Shown here piece by piece: positions 34,036-42,038 of a DNA stretch of 64,000 nt. The stretch covers positions 5,394,001 through 5,458,000 of the forward strand of contig NZ_CP011319.1 of NCBI RefSeq assembly GCF_001865675.1, read 5' to 3'. Numbering within the stretch: the stretch's first letter is position 1; each line of letters begins with the position of its first letter. The position numbers and the translations under genes were made by a program. The stretch comes from Janthinobacterium sp. 1_2014MBL_MicDiv. Its GTDB lineage: Bacteria > Pseudomonadota > Gammaproteobacteria > Burkholderiales > Burkholderiaceae_D. The notes beneath the pieces were generated by a model. The model saw only the letters and a list, made by a program, of their open reading frames with translations, was not told the origin of the DNA and ran no database searches.

Positions 34036-35520
34036 ATGCATACAAAATCCATCAAACAGCTGTCCACGCTTTTGCAGAACAAGGAAATTTCCGCCGTTGC
34101 ACTGGCGACGCATTTCCTCGACCGCATCGCGGCGGACACCTCGAATGCCTTCCTGCACGTCGACCGTGCCCTGACCCTGGCGCAAGCTGCCGAAGCCGAT
34201 GCCCGCATCGCGGCCGGCACGGCCACGCCATTGACGGGCGTGCCGATCGCGCACAAGGACCTGTTCGTGACAAAAGGCTGGCGCACGACGGCCGGCTCGA
34301 ACATGCTGGCCAACTACGCCAGCCCGTTTGACGCCACCGTGGTGGAAAAATTCCAGGCGGCCGGCATGGTCACCCTGGGCAAGGTCAATTGCGACGAATT
34401 CGCCATGGGTTCCGGCAACGAAAACTCGGCCTTTGGCGCCGTGCAGAACCCGTGGGACAAGACGGCCGTGCCGGGCGGCTCCTCGGGCGGCTCGGCCGCC
34501 GCCGTGGCCGCGGGCCTGACGCCGGCGGCCACCGGCACCGACACGGGCGGCTCGATCCGCCAGCCAGCCGCCTTCTGCGGCATCACCGGCATCAAGCCGA
34601 CCTATGGCCGCGTCTCGCGCTTCGGCATGATCGCGTTTGCCTCCTCGCTGGACCAGGGCGGCCCGATGGCCCGCTCGGCCGAAGACTGCGCCCTGCTGCT
34701 GACCGCCATGGCCGGCTTCGACGAGCGCGATTCGACCAGCCTGTCGCCGGAACAGGGCGGCGTGGCGGAAGATTTTTCGCGCGAACTGGGCCAGCCCTTG
34801 ACGGGCCTGCGCATCGGCGTGCCGCGCGAGTATTTTGGCGAAGGCCTGGCCAAGGACGTGGAAGCGGCCGTGCGCGGCGCGCTGGCGCAGTATGAAAAGC
34901 TGGGCGCCACCCTGGTCGACATCTCTCTGCCGAACACGGCCCTGTCGATTCCCGCCTATTACATGATCGCCCCGGCCGAAGCGTCGTCGAACCTGTCGCG
35001 CTACGACGGCGTGCGCTACGGCCACCGCGCGGCCGAGTACAAGGACTTGCAGGACATGTACAAGAAATCGCGCGCGGAAGGCTTCGGCCCCGAAGTACAG
35101 CGCCGCATCATGGTCGGCACCTACGTGCTGTGCCATGGCTACTACGACGCCTACTACCTGAAGGCGCAAAAGATCCGCCGCCTGATCGCGCAGGATTTCG
35201 ACGCCGTGCTGAATGGCCCGAACGCCGTCTGCGACGTCATCATGGGACCGGTCGCGCCGACCGTGGCCTGGGACCTGGGCGACAAGACCGACGACCCGGT
35301 GGCAAACTACCTGGCCGACATCTACACCCTGTCGACCAGCCTGGCCGGCCTGCCCGGCATGTCGATTCCTTGCGGCTTCGGCGCAGGCGAGAAGAACGGC
35401 AAGCGCCCCGTCGGCCTGCAAATCATCGGCAATTACTTCGGCGAAGCGAAATTGCTGAACGTGGCGCACCAGTTCCAGCAAGTGACAGACTGGCACACGC
35501 GCAGCCCTGCCGGCGTTTAA
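34036..35520 (+). CDS. gatA: Asp/Glu-tRNA amidotransferase subunit A
   Basis: The 494-residue amidase subunit releases ammonia from glutamine for tRNA-dependent amidation. The amidase-signature catalytic triad is visible: Lys74 in IAHKDLFVTKG, Ser149 in GGSSGGSAAAVAAG and the nucleophile Ser173 in GTDTGGSIRQPA. The ATG at 34036 gives the family-typical start. It is the second gene of gatCAB, 178 bp after gatC because of the inserted repeat and 62 bp before gatB with a strong hairpin between. Confidence 0.97.
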   Translation: MHTKSIKQLSTLLQNKEISAVALATHFLDRIAADTSNAFLHVDRALTLAQAAEADARIAAGTATPLTGVPIAHKDLFVTKGWRTTAGSNMLANYASPFDATVVEKFQAAGMVTLGKVNCDEFAMGSGNENSAFGAVQNPWDKTAVPGGSSGGSAAAVAAGLTPAATGTDTGGSIRQPAAFCGITGIKPTYGRVSRFGMIAFASSLDQGGPMARSAEDCALLLTAMAGFDERDSTSLSPEQGGVAEDFSRELGQPLTGLRIGVPREYFGEGLAKDVEAAVRGALAQYEKLGATLVDISLPNTALSIPAYYMIAPAEASSNLSRYDGVRYGHRAAEYKDLQDMYKKSRAEGFGPEVQRRIMVGTYVLCHGYYDAYYLKAQKIRRLIAQDFDAVLNGPNAVCDVIMGPVAPTVAWDLGDKTDDPVANYLADIYTLSTSLAGLPGMSIPCGFGAGEKNGKRPVGLQIIGNYFGEAKLLNVAHQFQQVTDWHTRSPAGV

Positions 35521-35541
35521 GAGCAGACCAAGAACAGATTT

Positions 35542-35559
35542 GCGCCGCCCAGGCGGCGC
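35542..35559 (+). other. Strong hairpin between gatA and gatB
   Basis: GCGCCGCC-CA-GGCGGCGC is a perfect 8-bp GC stem followed by CACCAAAAATAAG, so there is no U tract. It may stabilise or process the transcript rather than terminate it. Confidence 0.55.
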
Positions 35560-35582
35560 CACCAAAAATAAGCGAGAACACT

Positions 35583-37043
35583 ATGCAATGGGAAGTCGTC
35601 ATCGGTCTTGAGAACCACGTGCAGCTCACGACCGAATCCAAAATTTTCAGCGGTTCGCCGATCAAGTACGGCGCCGAAGCCAACACGCAAGCGAGCCCCG
35701 TCGACCTGGCCCTGCCAGGCGTGCTGCCGGTGATGAACAAGCAGGCCGTCGACCGCGCGATCCGCTTCGGCCTGGCCGTGGGCGCCACCGTCGCGCCGCA
35801 CTCGGTCTTCGCGCGCAAGAACTACTTTTATCCGGATTCGCCGAAAGGCTACCAGATCAGCCAGTTCGAGGACCCCGTCGTCATCGGCGGCGCCCTGACC
35901 TTCGGCTATGAAAAGGATGGCGAATTCGTCACCAAGACGGTGAACCTGACGCGCGCCCACCTGGAAGAAGACGCCGGCAAATCCCTGCACGAAGATTATG
36001 CAGGCATGAGCGGCATCGACTTGAACCGCGCCGGCACGCCGCTGCTGGAAATCGTCTCGGAGCCGGAAATCCGCAGCGCCGCCGAAGCCGTGGCCTACGC
36101 CAAGGCCCTGCACTCACTGGTCATGTGGCTGGGCGTTTGCGACGGCAACATGCAGGAAGGCTCGTTCCGCTGCGACGTCAACGTCTCCGTGCGCCCCGTC
36201 GGCCAGAAGGAATTCGGCACCCGCTGCGAGATCAAGAACCTGAACTCCTTCCGCTTCATCGAGGAAGCCGTGCACGTCGAAGTGCGCCGCCAGATCGAGC
36301 TGATCGAAGACGGCGGCAAGGTCGTGCAGGCGACCCGCCTGTACGATCCGGACCGCAAGGAAACGCGCGAAATGCGCAGCAAGGAAGACGCCCAGGATTA
36401 CCGCTATTTCCCGGACCCGGACCTGCCGCCGCTGGCCATCTCGCAGGCGTGGATCGACGAGGTCAAGGCCGCGATGCCGGAACTGCCGGCCGCCATGCGC
36501 GCCCGCTTCATCAGCGAATACGCGCTGCCGGAATATGATGCGCTGGTGCTGACGCAATCGAAGGCCATGGCGACCTATTTCGTCGCCGTGGTCGACAAGG
36601 CCGGCAAGGAAAACGCCAAGGCCGCCGCCAACTGGCTGATGGGCGACGTATCGTCGACCCTGAACCGCGAAGGCGTGGACCTCGATGAGGCGCCCGTCTC
36701 CGCCGCGCAGCTGGCCGCCATGCTGAAACGCATCGCCGACGGCACGATCTCGAACAAGGCGGCGAAAGAAGTCTTTGCCGGCATGTGGGAAGCGAAGTCC
36801 GGCGACGAGCACCTGGTCGACACCATCATCGACGCCAAGGGCCTGAAGCAGATTTCGGATTCGGGCGCGCTGGAAGCCATCGTCGATGAAGTGCTGGCGG
36901 CCAACGCCAAGTCGGTGGAGCAGTACCGCGCCGGCAAGGAAGCGGCCATCAACGCGCTGATCGGCCAGGCCATGAAGGCATCGAAAGGCAAGGCCAACCC
37001 GGCCCAGCTGACGGAACTGCTGAAAGCCAAGCTGGCGGGATAA
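35583..37043 (+). CDS. gatB: Asp/Glu-tRNA amidotransferase subunit B
   Basis: The 486-residue subunit binds the misacylated tRNA, phosphorylates the side chain and transfers ammonia. It begins MQWEVVIGLENHVQLTTESK and includes the ENHVQL and DLNRAGTPLLEIVSEPE blocks of the catalytic domain; the C-terminal YqeY-like tRNA-binding part covers about 340-486. With gatC and gatA the complex is complete, consistent with a bacterium that makes Gln-tRNA and/or Asn-tRNA by the indirect route. An intrinsic terminator follows 20 bp after the stop. Confidence 0.97.
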   Translation: MQWEVVIGLENHVQLTTESKIFSGSPIKYGAEANTQASPVDLALPGVLPVMNKQAVDRAIRFGLAVGATVAPHSVFARKNYFYPDSPKGYQISQFEDPVVIGGALTFGYEKDGEFVTKTVNLTRAHLEEDAGKSLHEDYAGMSGIDLNRAGTPLLEIVSEPEIRSAAEAVAYAKALHSLVMWLGVCDGNMQEGSFRCDVNVSVRPVGQKEFGTRCEIKNLNSFRFIEEAVHVEVRRQIELIEDGGKVVQATRLYDPDRKETREMRSKEDAQDYRYFPDPDLPPLAISQAWIDEVKAAMPELPAAMRARFISEYALPEYDALVLTQSKAMATYFVAVVDKAGKENAKAAANWLMGDVSSTLNREGVDLDEAPVSAAQLAAMLKRIADGTISNKAAKEVFAGMWEAKSGDEHLVDTIIDAKGLKQISDSGALEAIVDEVLAANAKSVEQYRAGKEAAINALIGQAMKASKGKANPAQLTELLKAKLAG

Positions 37044-37061
37044 GCATCCCGCCTGGAACAG

Positions 37062-37088
37062 AAAAAGACGCTGCGGCGTCTTTTTTTT
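37062..37088 (+). terminator. Intrinsic terminator after gatB
   Basis: AAAAAGACGC-TGCG-GCGTCTTTTTTTT: a short GC stem extended by A/T pairs and a run of eight Ts, ending the gatCAB unit. Confidence 0.9.
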
Positions 37089-37170
37089 CGCCCGCAAACC
37101 GCTGTTCAAACATTCTTGTCTAGATTCTTTGCCTTATTTTAAAGGCGCTGACGGCAATCTGAAAATTAAA

Positions 37171-37188
37171 GTATACATTTTTGTCTAC
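37171..37188. promoter_or_regulatory. Candidate BlaI operator
   Basis: GTATACA (37171-37177) and TGTCTAC (37182-37188) form an inverted repeat matching at six of seven positions with a 4-base spacer, 46 bp before the BlaI-type start. A related half site with CATTCTTGTCTAG lies at 37111-37123. BlaI/MecI repressors bind TACA/TGTA-type dyads, so this is a plausible autoregulatory site. Confidence 0.5.
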
Positions 37189-37234
37189 AACGATTATTCT
37201 AGCCTTATTGAATTTCAGGCAAGAGGAAAACAGC

Positions 37235-37618
37235 ATGGCCAAGACCCCCGACATTCCGAAACCGACGGCAGCCGAACTCGATCTGCTGCAGGCGCTGTGG
37301 CCGCTGGGCGCCGCCACGGCCAAGCAGGTGCACGAGGCGATGGCGCTGGCCAAGCCGGCCATCACGTACGGCACCGTGCTGCGCCTGATGCAGATCATGC
37401 ACGCCAAGGGCTTGCTGATCCGCGATGCAAGCCAGCGGTCGCACGTGTATGCGCCGGCCCAGGCGCAGGACAGCCTGCAGACGAACCTGCTGAAGGAATT
37501 GATGCAGAAAGCCTTTGCCGGCTCGGCCAAGGCGCTGGTGCTGGCGGCCCTGCGCACGGGCGTGTCGCGCGCCGAACGCGATGAGATTGAAAAAATGCTC
37601 AAGGATGAACAATCATGA
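37235..37618 (+). CDS. BlaI/MecI family transcriptional repressor
   Basis: The 127-residue protein has the winged-helix pattern of BlaI/MecI (PTAAELDLLQALWPLGAATAKQVHEAM, ITYGTVLRLMQIMHAKGLL) and a C-terminal dimerisation helix region. In characterised systems the repressor is cleaved after a partner M56 protease senses a beta-lactam. Here the partner gene follows with a four-base overlap (ATGA), but no beta-lactamase gene is near. The ATG at 37235 has AGAGGA about 8 bp upstream. An inverted repeat just upstream could be its operator. Confidence 0.85.
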   Translation: MAKTPDIPKPTAAELDLLQALWPLGAATAKQVHEAMALAKPAITYGTVLRLMQIMHAKGLLIRDASQRSHVYAPAQAQDSLQTNLLKELMQKAFAGSAKALVLAALRTGVSRAERDEIEKMLKDEQS

Positions 37619-38862
37619 GCGGCTTCGTGCCGGCCCTGGGCTGGACCCTGCTGCACTTCCTGTGGCAAGGCCTGCTGATCGGCTGCGCCACGGCGCTGGC
37701 GCGGGCCGTCCTGCGCAATGCGCGCCCCGAGGCGCGCTACGCCGTCGGCTGCGGCGCCCTGCTGGCCTGCCTGGCATGGCCGGCGGCGGGCTTGTATCTG
37801 CGCCTGGACGGCGGCGAGGCCACGGCGGCCCTTTTCTCCGGCACCTTGCTGCCGGCCGCCCTGCTGGTGCCCGACAGCTTGCCCGACCTGGACCTGGCCT
37901 TGCGCGCCATCGTCGGCATCTGGGCGCTGTGCGCCGCCATGCTGGCCCTGCGCATGGCGCTGGGCATGCTGTGGATAGGACGCAGCGCCAGCAAGAACGG
38001 GGCCACGCACGCCCTCTGGCAAACGCGCCTGTCCAGCATGGCGCAAGACGCCGGCGTGACGCGGCCCGTGCGCCTGCGCGTGCTCGACGGCATTGCCAGC
38101 CCGCTGACGGCCGGCATCTGGCGCCCCATGGTGCTGGTGCCCGCCGCGCTGATCACCGGCATGCCGCCGCACCTGCTCGAGGCGCTGCTGGCGCACGAAC
38201 TGGCGCATATCCGGCGCCACGATTATCTGCTCAACCTGCTGCAAAACGCCATCGAGGCGCTGCTGTTCTTCCACCCTGCCGTCTGGTGGATTTCACGCGG
38301 CGTGCGCCTCGAACGCGAACACATTGCAGATGATTTCGCAGCAAGACAACTGGGCGAACCGCGGCGTCTGGCTCTTGCACTCTCGGAACTGGAACGTCTC
38401 CAGTTCTCAACCCACCACCTGGCCCAGGCGGCCAACGGAGGAGATCTTATGTCACGTATCAAACGATTGCTGCGCCCCGCACCACAAACCCTGAACTGGA
38501 AAGCGGCCATACCGCTGCTGGCGCTGGCTGGCGCCTGCCTCGGCATCTATGGCCAGGCCGTCGCCGCCGATAGCGCCCCGGCAGTGGATCGCCAGGCCGT
38601 CGCCGATTTTGCCACCTGCAGCAAACCGATCTACCCAGCCGCCTCACGGCAGGCGAAAGAGGCCGGCACCGTCAACCTGTCACTCGATATCGATGCCAAC
38701 GGCAAGGTACTGGCATCGAAACTGGTGCGCAGCAGCGGCCATCCGGCCCTCGATGAGGCGGCGCGCAGCGGCATCGCCAAGTGCATCTTCAAACCGGCGC
38801 TGGCCGGCGGCAAGCCGGTCAGTTCGACCGTGCCCTTCCAGTACGTCTGGAGTCTGAAGTAA
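37615..38862 (+). CDS. BlaR1-type M56 protease fused to a TonB-like C-terminal domain
   Basis: The 415-residue protein begins with several membrane segments and carries the M56 zinc site HELAH (His194, Glu195, His198) in LLAHELAHIRRHD. After a further membrane segment (about 293-309, AAIPLLALAGACLGIYG), the C-terminus (about 318-415) resembles the TonB C-terminal domain (YPAASRQAKEAGTVNLSLDIDANGKV). The penicillin-binding sensor domain of BlaR1 is absent, so the signal is probably not a beta-lactam bound by that domain. It is coupled to the repressor gene by ATGA. A strong internal ribosome binding site precedes the last 137 codons. Confidence 0.8.
   Translation: MSGFVPALGWTLLHFLWQGLLIGCATALARAVLRNARPEARYAVGCGALLACLAWPAAGLYLRLDGGEATAALFSGTLLPAALLVPDSLPDLDLALRAIVGIWALCAAMLALRMALGMLWIGRSASKNGATHALWQTRLSSMAQDAGVTRPVRLRVLDGIASPLTAGIWRPMVLVPAALITGMPPHLLEALLAHELAHIRRHDYLLNLLQNAIEALLFFHPAVWWISRGVRLEREHIADDFAARQLGEPRRLALALSELERLQFSTHHLAQAANGGDLMSRIKRLLRPAPQTLNWKAAIPLLALAGACLGIYGQAVAADSAPAVDRQAVADFATCSKPIYPAASRQAKEAGTVNLSLDIDANGKVLASKLVRSSGHPALDEAARSGIAKCIFKPALAGGKPVSSTVPFQYVWSLK
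38437..38451 (+). promoter_or_regulatory. Internal ribosome binding site and ATG within the M56 gene
   Basis: GGAGGAGA at 38437-38444 sits five bases before an in-frame ATG at 38449. The resulting 137-residue protein (MSRIKRLLRPAPQTLNWKA...) would have a basic start, one hydrophobic segment ending near AVAADS like a signal peptide, and the complete TonB-like domain. Confidence 0.55.
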
Positions 38863-38947
38863 TGCCAGGGCGGCGCACCGCGCATGCGGTGGCGCCGCCC
38901 GCTTGCAGGTATGATCTTGGCTTCTTTCACGTTCCCTTGAACACGCC

Positions 38948-39985
38948 ATGAACAAGATCAAAACCGGCCTCGTCGGCTACGGCTTTGCCGGCGCCACCTT
39001 CCACGCTCCCGTACTGTCCACCATCGATGCCCTGGAACTGGCCGCCGTCGCCTCCAGCAAACCCGACCTCGTGCACAAGGATTGGCCGCAAGCGACCGTG
39101 TATGCGGAAGCGGCGCAGCTGTTTGCCGACCCCGCGATCGAACTGGTGGTCATTGCCGCCCCCAACGAAGCCCATTTCAGCCTGGCGCTGGCGGCCCTGC
39201 AAGCGGGCAAGCACGTGGTGGTGGACAAGCCATTCACGATTTCCAGCGCCGAGGCGCAGACCCTGATTGCCGTGGCCAGCGAGCGCAAGCTGGTGCTCAG
39301 CGTGTACCACAACCGGCGCTGGGATGGCGATTTCCTGACCCTGAAAACGCTGCTGGCGCAAGGGACGCTGGGCCGTATCGCCAGCGTCGAATCGCACTTC
39401 GACCGTTTCCGTCCCGAGATCCGCCAGCGCTGGCGCGAGTCCGATGCGCCGGGCGGCGGGCTGCTGTACGACCTGGGCCCGCACATGCTGGACCAGGCCA
39501 TGCAATTGTTCGGCCAGCCGGAGAAACTGTACGCGGACATCGCCCTGCAGCGCGACGGCGCGCAGGCCGTCGATTACATGCACATCGTGCTGTACTACGA
39601 CAGGCTGCGCGTGGTGCTGCAAGCCGGCTGCCTGGTGAAGGCGCCGACGGCGCGCTTCGCCGTGCACGGCGATCAGGGCAGTTTCGTGAAGTTCGGCCTC
39701 GACCCGCAGGAAGACGCCTTGAAGGCGGGCGGCAGGCCGGGCCAGCCCGGCTGGGGCGTGGATCCCGTGCGCGGCGCGCTGCACCTGGGCGCGCAGCCGG
39801 ATGGCCACTGCCAGCACCTGGAGATGCAGCCTGGCCGCTACCAGGATTTTTACCAGGGCATGGCCGACGCCATCCGCCACGGCACGCCGGCCCCGGTGGC
39901 GGCCGAGGATGCGGCGGCGACGATACGCCTGATCGAACTGGCCCTGCAAAGCGCCGCCGAAGGCCGCGTGCTCACGGTCGCTTGA
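38948..39985 (+). CDS. Gfo/Idh/MocA family oxidoreductase
   Basis: The 345-residue product has an N-terminal Rossmann domain (GLVGYGFAGATFH) and VVVDKPFT, a variant of the EKP motif whose lysine is catalytic in this family. A C-terminal alpha/beta domain follows, with GGGLLYDLGPHMLDQA containing the conserved His. Enzymes of this type oxidise sugars, inositols or related compounds with NAD(P). The substrate is not readable here. It is monocistronic and convergent with the next gene, only 6 bp apart. Confidence 0.88.
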   Translation: MNKIKTGLVGYGFAGATFHAPVLSTIDALELAAVASSKPDLVHKDWPQATVYAEAAQLFADPAIELVVIAAPNEAHFSLALAALQAGKHVVVDKPFTISSAEAQTLIAVASERKLVLSVYHNRRWDGDFLTLKTLLAQGTLGRIASVESHFDRFRPEIRQRWRESDAPGGGLLYDLGPHMLDQAMQLFGQPEKLYADIALQRDGAQAVDYMHIVLYYDRLRVVLQAGCLVKAPTARFAVHGDQGSFVKFGLDPQEDALKAGGRPGQPGWGVDPVRGALHLGAQPDGHCQHLEMQPGRYQDFYQGMADAIRHGTPAPVAAEDAAATIRLIELALQSAAEGRVLTVA

Positions 39986-39991
39986 TCAACC

Positions 39992-40321
39992 TCAGTTGAT
40001 GACGAAGGCCAGCACCACGGCGCCCAGCGCCAGCAGTGCCAGGCCGCAGATGAACACCAGCTCGCCCCACCATTCGTAGCGCAGGCGCGCATGGCCGGGG
40101 CGCAGCGACATGAAAGACATGACGGCGCTGACGAGAAACACGATGGCGTCGACGGCCAGCAGCTTGTCGATGACCACACGCACGTCGCCGCGCGGCGCCA
40201 GGTGGCCGATCGACAGCACCGTCATGCACACGCCGATCATCGTTGCCGAGGTGGGCAGGATATGGGCAGACAAACCGCGCGCCGGCACGCCCCGTTCGGG
40301 CGCCTTGCCGTCGCCTGGCAT
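39992..40321 (-). CDS. Small membrane protein, three transmembrane segments
   Basis: The 109-residue product starts at the ATG at 40321, which shares a base with the stop of the preceding gene (TGATG). Hydrophobic segments lie at about 20-42, 54-72 and 84-107, ending AVVLAFVIN. I do not recognise the family. Its coupling to the secreted protein gene upstream suggests the two products work together at the cell envelope. The frame is open further upstream, but that part is the coding shadow of the other gene. Confidence 0.65.
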   Translation of the reverse strand: MPGDGKAPERGVPARGLSAHILPTSATMIGVCMTVLSIGHLAPRGDVRVVIDKLLAVDAIVFLVSAVMSFMSLRPGHARLRYEWWGELVFICGLALLALGAVVLAFVIN

Positions 40322-40785
40322 CACGACTGGCCCTGGTTCGTTCCCGCCGGCCAGACCAGCTCCACGCGCGCGGACGATCCGGCCTTGACCTGCACCTTGC
40401 GATCCAGCGTCTTGCCGGCCAGGCTGGCGCGCAGGCTGTAGCTGCCCGGCGCCAGCTTCGCCAGCAGGAAGGGGCCGCTGGCCGTCGTCTCGAGCACCAC
40501 GGCGCCCTTGGCGTCGCGTATTTCCAGCTTCACGTCGGAGGCAAATTCCGCCTTGCCCGCCGCCTGCACGGAAAACACGAGGCTCAAAGGCCAATGCCGG
40601 CTGGCGCTCTTGATGGCCGTCGATTCATCGAGGCCGATGCCGCCGCTCAGGTACTCGACGGCCCCGCTCTTTTGCACGGTCGGCAATGCGCTCTCGCTCT
40701 GCGCCTGCGCCGCACTTCCCAGCAACAGGCCGGCGGCCAGCATCGCCCCCGCCAGGCCCCGGATACCGCGTCTGTTTGGTGCCAT
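40321..40785 (-). CDS. Secreted protein with carboxypeptidase-regulatory-like fold
   Basis: The 154-residue product has a signal peptide (MAPNRRGIRGLAGAMLAAGL, cleavage probably after AQA) and a C-terminal beta-sandwich resembling carboxypeptidase regulatory-like domains (KLEIRDAKGAVVLETTASGP, LAPGSYSLRASLAGKTL). The ATG at 40785 has GAGGAG 7-12 bp upstream, which decides the start over an ATG 11 codons earlier. It forms a two-gene unit with the following membrane protein. Function unknown; a periplasmic binding or structural role is a guess. Confidence 0.7.
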   Translation of the reverse strand: MAPNRRGIRGLAGAMLAAGLLLGSAAQAQSESALPTVQKSGAVEYLSGGIGLDESTAIKSASRHWPLSLVFSVQAAGKAEFASDVKLEIRDAKGAVVLETTASGPFLLAKLAPGSYSLRASLAGKTLDRKVQVKAGSSARVELVWPAGTNQGQS

Positions 40786-40855
40786 CTCACTCTCCTCGCG
40801 TCGTGTCGTTTGAATCAAGATAGGAAGCGCAGCTTAGGCCAGCCTTAGAACGCGG

Positions 40856-41047
40856 TCAGCGGCGCCGCATGGCCTCGGCGATCTTCTGGTCCGTCTTGTA
40901 CTGGCTCAGCGCGTACACGGCCCAGATCGTGGCGGGCAGCCAGCCGATCACGGTAATTTGCAGTATCAGGCAGATGATGCCGGCGATCGGGCGGCCGATC
41001 GTGAAAAAGGTCAGCCATGGGAGTATCAAAGCAATCAGCAAGCGCAT
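40856..41047 (-). CDS. YqaE/Pmp3 family membrane protein
   Basis: The 63-residue protein consists of two transmembrane helices with the family pattern LLIALILPWLTFFTIGRP and INVIGW-like WLPATIWAVYAL, followed by a charged tail KTDQKIAEAMRRR. Pmp3 proteins are stress-associated small membrane proteins; in yeast they affect membrane potential. The start at 41047 is set by the family length. It is flanked by unrelated genes on the same strand and is probably transcribed alone. Confidence 0.85.
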   Translation of the reverse strand: MRLLIALILPWLTFFTIGRPIAGIICLILQITVIGWLPATIWAVYALSQYKTDQKIAEAMRRR

Positions 41048-41141
41048 ATTGTTTCCTTGTGCATCCCCTGTGCCGCGGGGACCGGGCCGGCTTGCGCCAG
41101 CGTTGAAAATAGTGAAACCCATTATAGCGATACGGGCGGGA

Positions 41142-42017
41142 TCAAGCCGCAGCCGGCGCGAGCAATTTTTCCATCCAGGCCAGGATGGCGGCAAAGATTT
41201 CGTCGCGGTTCAGCTCATTGAAATTCTCGTGGTAGTTGGCCGGATAGAAATGGTAATCGAGCAAGCCGTCCGGCACGCTGCGCAGCATGGTTTCCGTGGC
41301 GCGGCTGTTGGCCAGCTTGTCGTCGCCCGCCACCACGGCGAACAGGGGAAAACGCCAGCCGGCCAGGCCCGCCGACAGCGACTTTTGCGCCGTCGTCAGC
41401 GCATGCGCGAAGCGCACCGATGCTTCGCTGGCGCGGATGCCGTCGCGCTCGTCCTGGAAATGGCGCTCGGTGATGGCCTGGTCATGCGTGAGCAGCATGG
41501 TCAAGTTGCCCAATGGCACTTTCATCGTGGGGAAACGCTGCGCCAGCCAGCCCGACAGCATCTGCAGCACCTTCGGCACGGGAATCGCATTCACGTAGTA
41601 CGGTGACGAAATGATGAAGCCCTTGATGGCCGGGTCGTCCGCGCAACGCCACAGCCCCAGGTGCGTGGCGATCAGGCCGCCCATGGAATGGCCCATGACG
41701 AACACGGGCAAGCCCGGATACGCCTGCTTGACCCAGGCGAGGAACAGCTCCGCATCATCGAGGAAGGCCTCGAACGACGGGATATCGACCTTGCGCTTGC
41801 CATCGTGCCCCACCATGTCGAAACTCACCGTGGCGATGCCGTGCTGGCGGAAGTACAGCGCCGGCGTGACATAGTCGCCCGCATGCGCCATGCCGCCGTG
41901 GATCGCCAGGATCACGGCGCGCGGCCGTTGCGGCTCTGGCGGCTGCCAGATATGGATAGGCCGCTCGACCTGGTCGCTGCACAGCAGGCTGGCCATCTTG
42001 TCTTCTGAAAAACGCAT
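41142..42017 (-). CDS. Alpha/beta hydrolase (serine aminopeptidase/monoglyceride lipase type)
   Basis: The 291-residue product has the nucleophile Ser111 in GHSMGG, an oxyanion-side HGGMAHAGDY segment, and candidate catalytic Asp in VVAGDDKLAN and His in NYHENF. It fits the Hydrolase_4/S33 group of lysophospholipase- and monoglyceride-lipase-like enzymes and has no signal peptide. The ATG at 42017 has AGGAG 6 bp upstream, better than the ATG at 42032. It is 21 bp behind a LysR regulator gene on the same strand, so that regulator may control it. Confidence 0.85.
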   Translation of the reverse strand: MRFSEDKMASLLCSDQVERPIHIWQPPEPQRPRAVILAIHGGMAHAGDYVTPALYFRQHGIATVSFDMVGHDGKRKVDIPSFEAFLDDAELFLAWVKQAYPGLPVFVMGHSMGGLIATHLGLWRCADDPAIKGFIISSPYYVNAIPVPKVLQMLSGWLAQRFPTMKVPLGNLTMLLTHDQAITERHFQDERDGIRASEASVRFAHALTTAQKSLSAGLAGWRFPLFAVVAGDDKLANSRATETMLRSVPDGLLDYHFYPANYHENFNELNRDEIFAAILAWMEKLLAPAAA

Positions 42018-42038
42018 CGCTACTCCTGTCATGCCCCG

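Noticed and set aside
37235..38862. Beta-lactam resistance operon
   Set aside because: A BlaI-like repressor and an M56 protease are present, but there is no penicillin-sensor domain and no beta-lactamase gene nearby, so resistance cannot be claimed.
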